In this document: one piece after another, positions 4,508 through 5,628 of the stretch
Layout: each line of letters begins with the position of its first letter
How positions within the stretch are numbered: the stretch's first letter is position 1
NCBI GenBank assembly: GCA_900552735.1
Contig: USBA01000134.1
Coordinates: 1-5,628, forward strand
Direction of reading: 5' to 3'
DNA: 5,628 nt
Origin: an uncultured Collinsella sp.
GTDB lineage: Bacteria > Actinomycetota > Coriobacteriia > Coriobacteriales > Coriobacteriaceae
Translations under genes and position numbers: made by a program
The notes under the pieces: generated by a model
Told to the model about the DNA's origin: nothing
Database searches by the model: none
What the model saw: only the letters and a program-made list of their open reading frames with translations

Positions 4508-5628
4508 ATGTCCGAGCTGTGCTCCGTGCCGCGTGTCTCGGAGCGCTTTGCCCAGAGCAATGCGCTCGACGAGGATATCGCGCGACTCAAATATGTTTCG
4601 GGTAAACGTGAGGAGGCCCTTCGCCGTCTGGGAATTCGGACGGTGGGGGACCTCCTTCTCCATATCCCTCATCGATATCTCGACTTTACGCGCTCCTGGT
4701 CCATTGAAATGGCTCCCATCGGTACCGTGTGCACGATAGTCGCCACGGTCGACCGTATCGTCCAAAAGCAGCCCCGCCCGCGTATGCAGGTGACCGAGGT
4801 CTCGCTGGTGGACGAGACGGGCGTGCTGCAAGTCGCCTTTTTCCGTCAGCCCTGGATTGCCCAACAGTTTAAGCGGGGAGACCGCCTGGCCTTGATGGGC
4901 AAGGTCGAGTTTGCCTACGGCTTTAAGCAGATGGCCTCTCCGCATTTCGAAAAGCTCGAGGGCGGGCGTGCCGCGGGCACCATTCTGCCGGTCCATTACG
5001 TGAGCGATGGCGTGAGCCAGGCGTGGATGCGCCGTATCGTTAGCGGCGCGCTCGAGGTCATCGGCAATCCCTTCGACCCGATTCCCGCGCGCTTGCGCGC
5101 CAAGCGCCGCCTGATGAGCAATGCCCGCGCGCTGCGCTCAATTCACTTTCCATCGAGCATGGCCGAGCGCGATATTGCGCGTGCACGGCTTGCCTATGAG
5201 GAGTGCCTCTACCTGCAGCTGGCGCTGCGATTGCGCAACGACGGCGGCTTGGTCGAAGTTGCTCCCTACGCCCACGTCGCTGGTGAGCACCTGGCGGCGC
5301 TCAAGGAAGCCCTGCCGTTTTCGCTGAGCGACGAGCAGGAGGCCGCGTTCCAAGACATCCTGCGCGACATGTGCGATGGCGGGCGCGTGATGAACCGCCT
5401 GCTGCTGGGCGACGTCGGTACCGGCAAGACGGCCGTCGCCGCCTGCGCGCTGGCTGTCGCGGCCGATTCGGGCACCCAGTCCTGCGTTATGGCGCCTACG
5501 GGCGTGCTGGCGCGCCAATATGCCGATAAGACCGGCCCCTTGCTCTCCCAGGCTGGCATGTCTTGGGCGCTCCTGACGGGTGGCACGCCGGCGGCCGAGC
5601 GCGAGCAGATCCATGCGCAGCTGGAATC
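4508..5628 (+). CDS. recG: ATP-dependent DNA helicase RecG, N-terminal part (runs off window)
   Basis: Open frame of 373 codons from ATG 4508 to the window edge with no stop. RecG is a superfamily 2 helicase that remodels stalled replication forks and branched recombination intermediates. Visible parts: an N-terminal segment with LRRLGIRTVGDLLLHIPHRY (about 39-58), typical of RecG; the OB-fold wedge domain (about 70-165, with FFRQPW and the GKVEF segment); the linker FPSSMAERDIARARLAYEEC (about 217-236); and the first helicase motor lobe with FSLSDEQEAAF, Walker A GDVGTGKT (301-308, Lys307) and motif Ia APTGVLARQ (329-337). The DEAD/DExH box and second lobe lie beyond the window. The start is 10 bp after the fakA stop, with only a poor ribosome site (GAGTAGG, 4492-4498), so translation may be coupled to fakA. 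Usual RecG proteins read LLQGDVGSGKT and APTEILA; this one reads LLLGDVGTGKT and APTGVLA. Confidence 0.94.
   Translation, partial: MSELCSVPRVSERFAQSNALDEDIARLKYVSGKREEALRRLGIRTVGDLLLHIPHRYLDFTRSWSIEMAPIGTVCTIVATVDRIVQKQPRPRMQVTEVSLVDETGVLQVAFFRQPWIAQQFKRGDRLALMGKVEFAYGFKQMASPHFEKLEGGRAAGTILPVHYVSDGVSQAWMRRIVSGALEVIGNPFDPIPARLRAKRRLMSNARALRSIHFPSSMAERDIARARLAYEECLYLQLALRLRNDGGLVEVAPYAHVAGEHLAALKEALPFSLSDEQEAAFQDILRDMCDGGRVMNRLLLGDVGTGKTAVAACALAVAADSGTQSCVMAPTGVLARQYADKTGPLLSQAGMSWALLTGGTPAAEREQIHAQLE

Noticed and set aside
4319..4996. 225-codon minus-strand frame across the fakA-recG junction
   Set aside because: It crosses the boundary of two real plus-strand genes and has no recognisable domain.

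Overview
The window looks like chromosomal housekeeping DNA from a high-GC actinobacterium, most likely of the class Coriobacteriia (Collinsella or a close relative). The clues are GC-rich third codon positions, the ending of the primary sigma factor (LRHPSRSSKLKDYIES, of actinobacterial type), and a Firmicute-like asp23-fakA-recG order in an actinobacterial background. The genus is inferred from general knowledge, not from a database search. All protein genes are on the plus strand.

Layout. (1) 2-484 is the 3' end of a gene that is probably dnaG (DNA primase, helicase-binding C-terminal domain). (2) 595-1938 is the complete primary sigma factor gene rpoD/sigA, starting at a GTG with a strong ribosome binding site. 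dnaG followed by rpoD is the tail of the classical macromolecular-synthesis operon. (3) 1939-2182 is intergenic. It holds the rpoD terminator, then a very long near-perfect palindrome (1999-2083) that no gene explains, then a clear promoter. (4) 2183-2257 is tRNA-Asn(GUU) with an encoded CCA, ended by its own terminator at 2264-2293. It therefore forms a one-gene transcription unit. (5) 2452-2808 (Asp23/Gls24 family protein), 2836-4497 (FakA-like fatty acid kinase catalytic subunit) and 4508 to the window end (RecG helicase, cut by the window edge) form a tightly spaced, probably co-transcribed cluster. It matches the yloU-yloV-recG order known from Bacillus and other Gram-positives.

How the genes relate: DnaG, RpoD and RecG serve replication priming, transcription initiation and rescue of stalled forks. 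FakA with a FakB partner (not in this window) phosphorylates exogenous fatty acids for phospholipid synthesis. Asp23 family proteins are envelope-linked or stress-linked in other Gram-positives. Nothing here amounts to an undescribed multi-gene system. The most unusual element is the 85-bp palindrome between rpoD and tRNA-Asn, which may be a REP- or MITE-like dispersed repeat. Smaller points of note are the Asp-rich then Arg/Lys-rich linker in RpoD and deviations in the RecG Walker A region.
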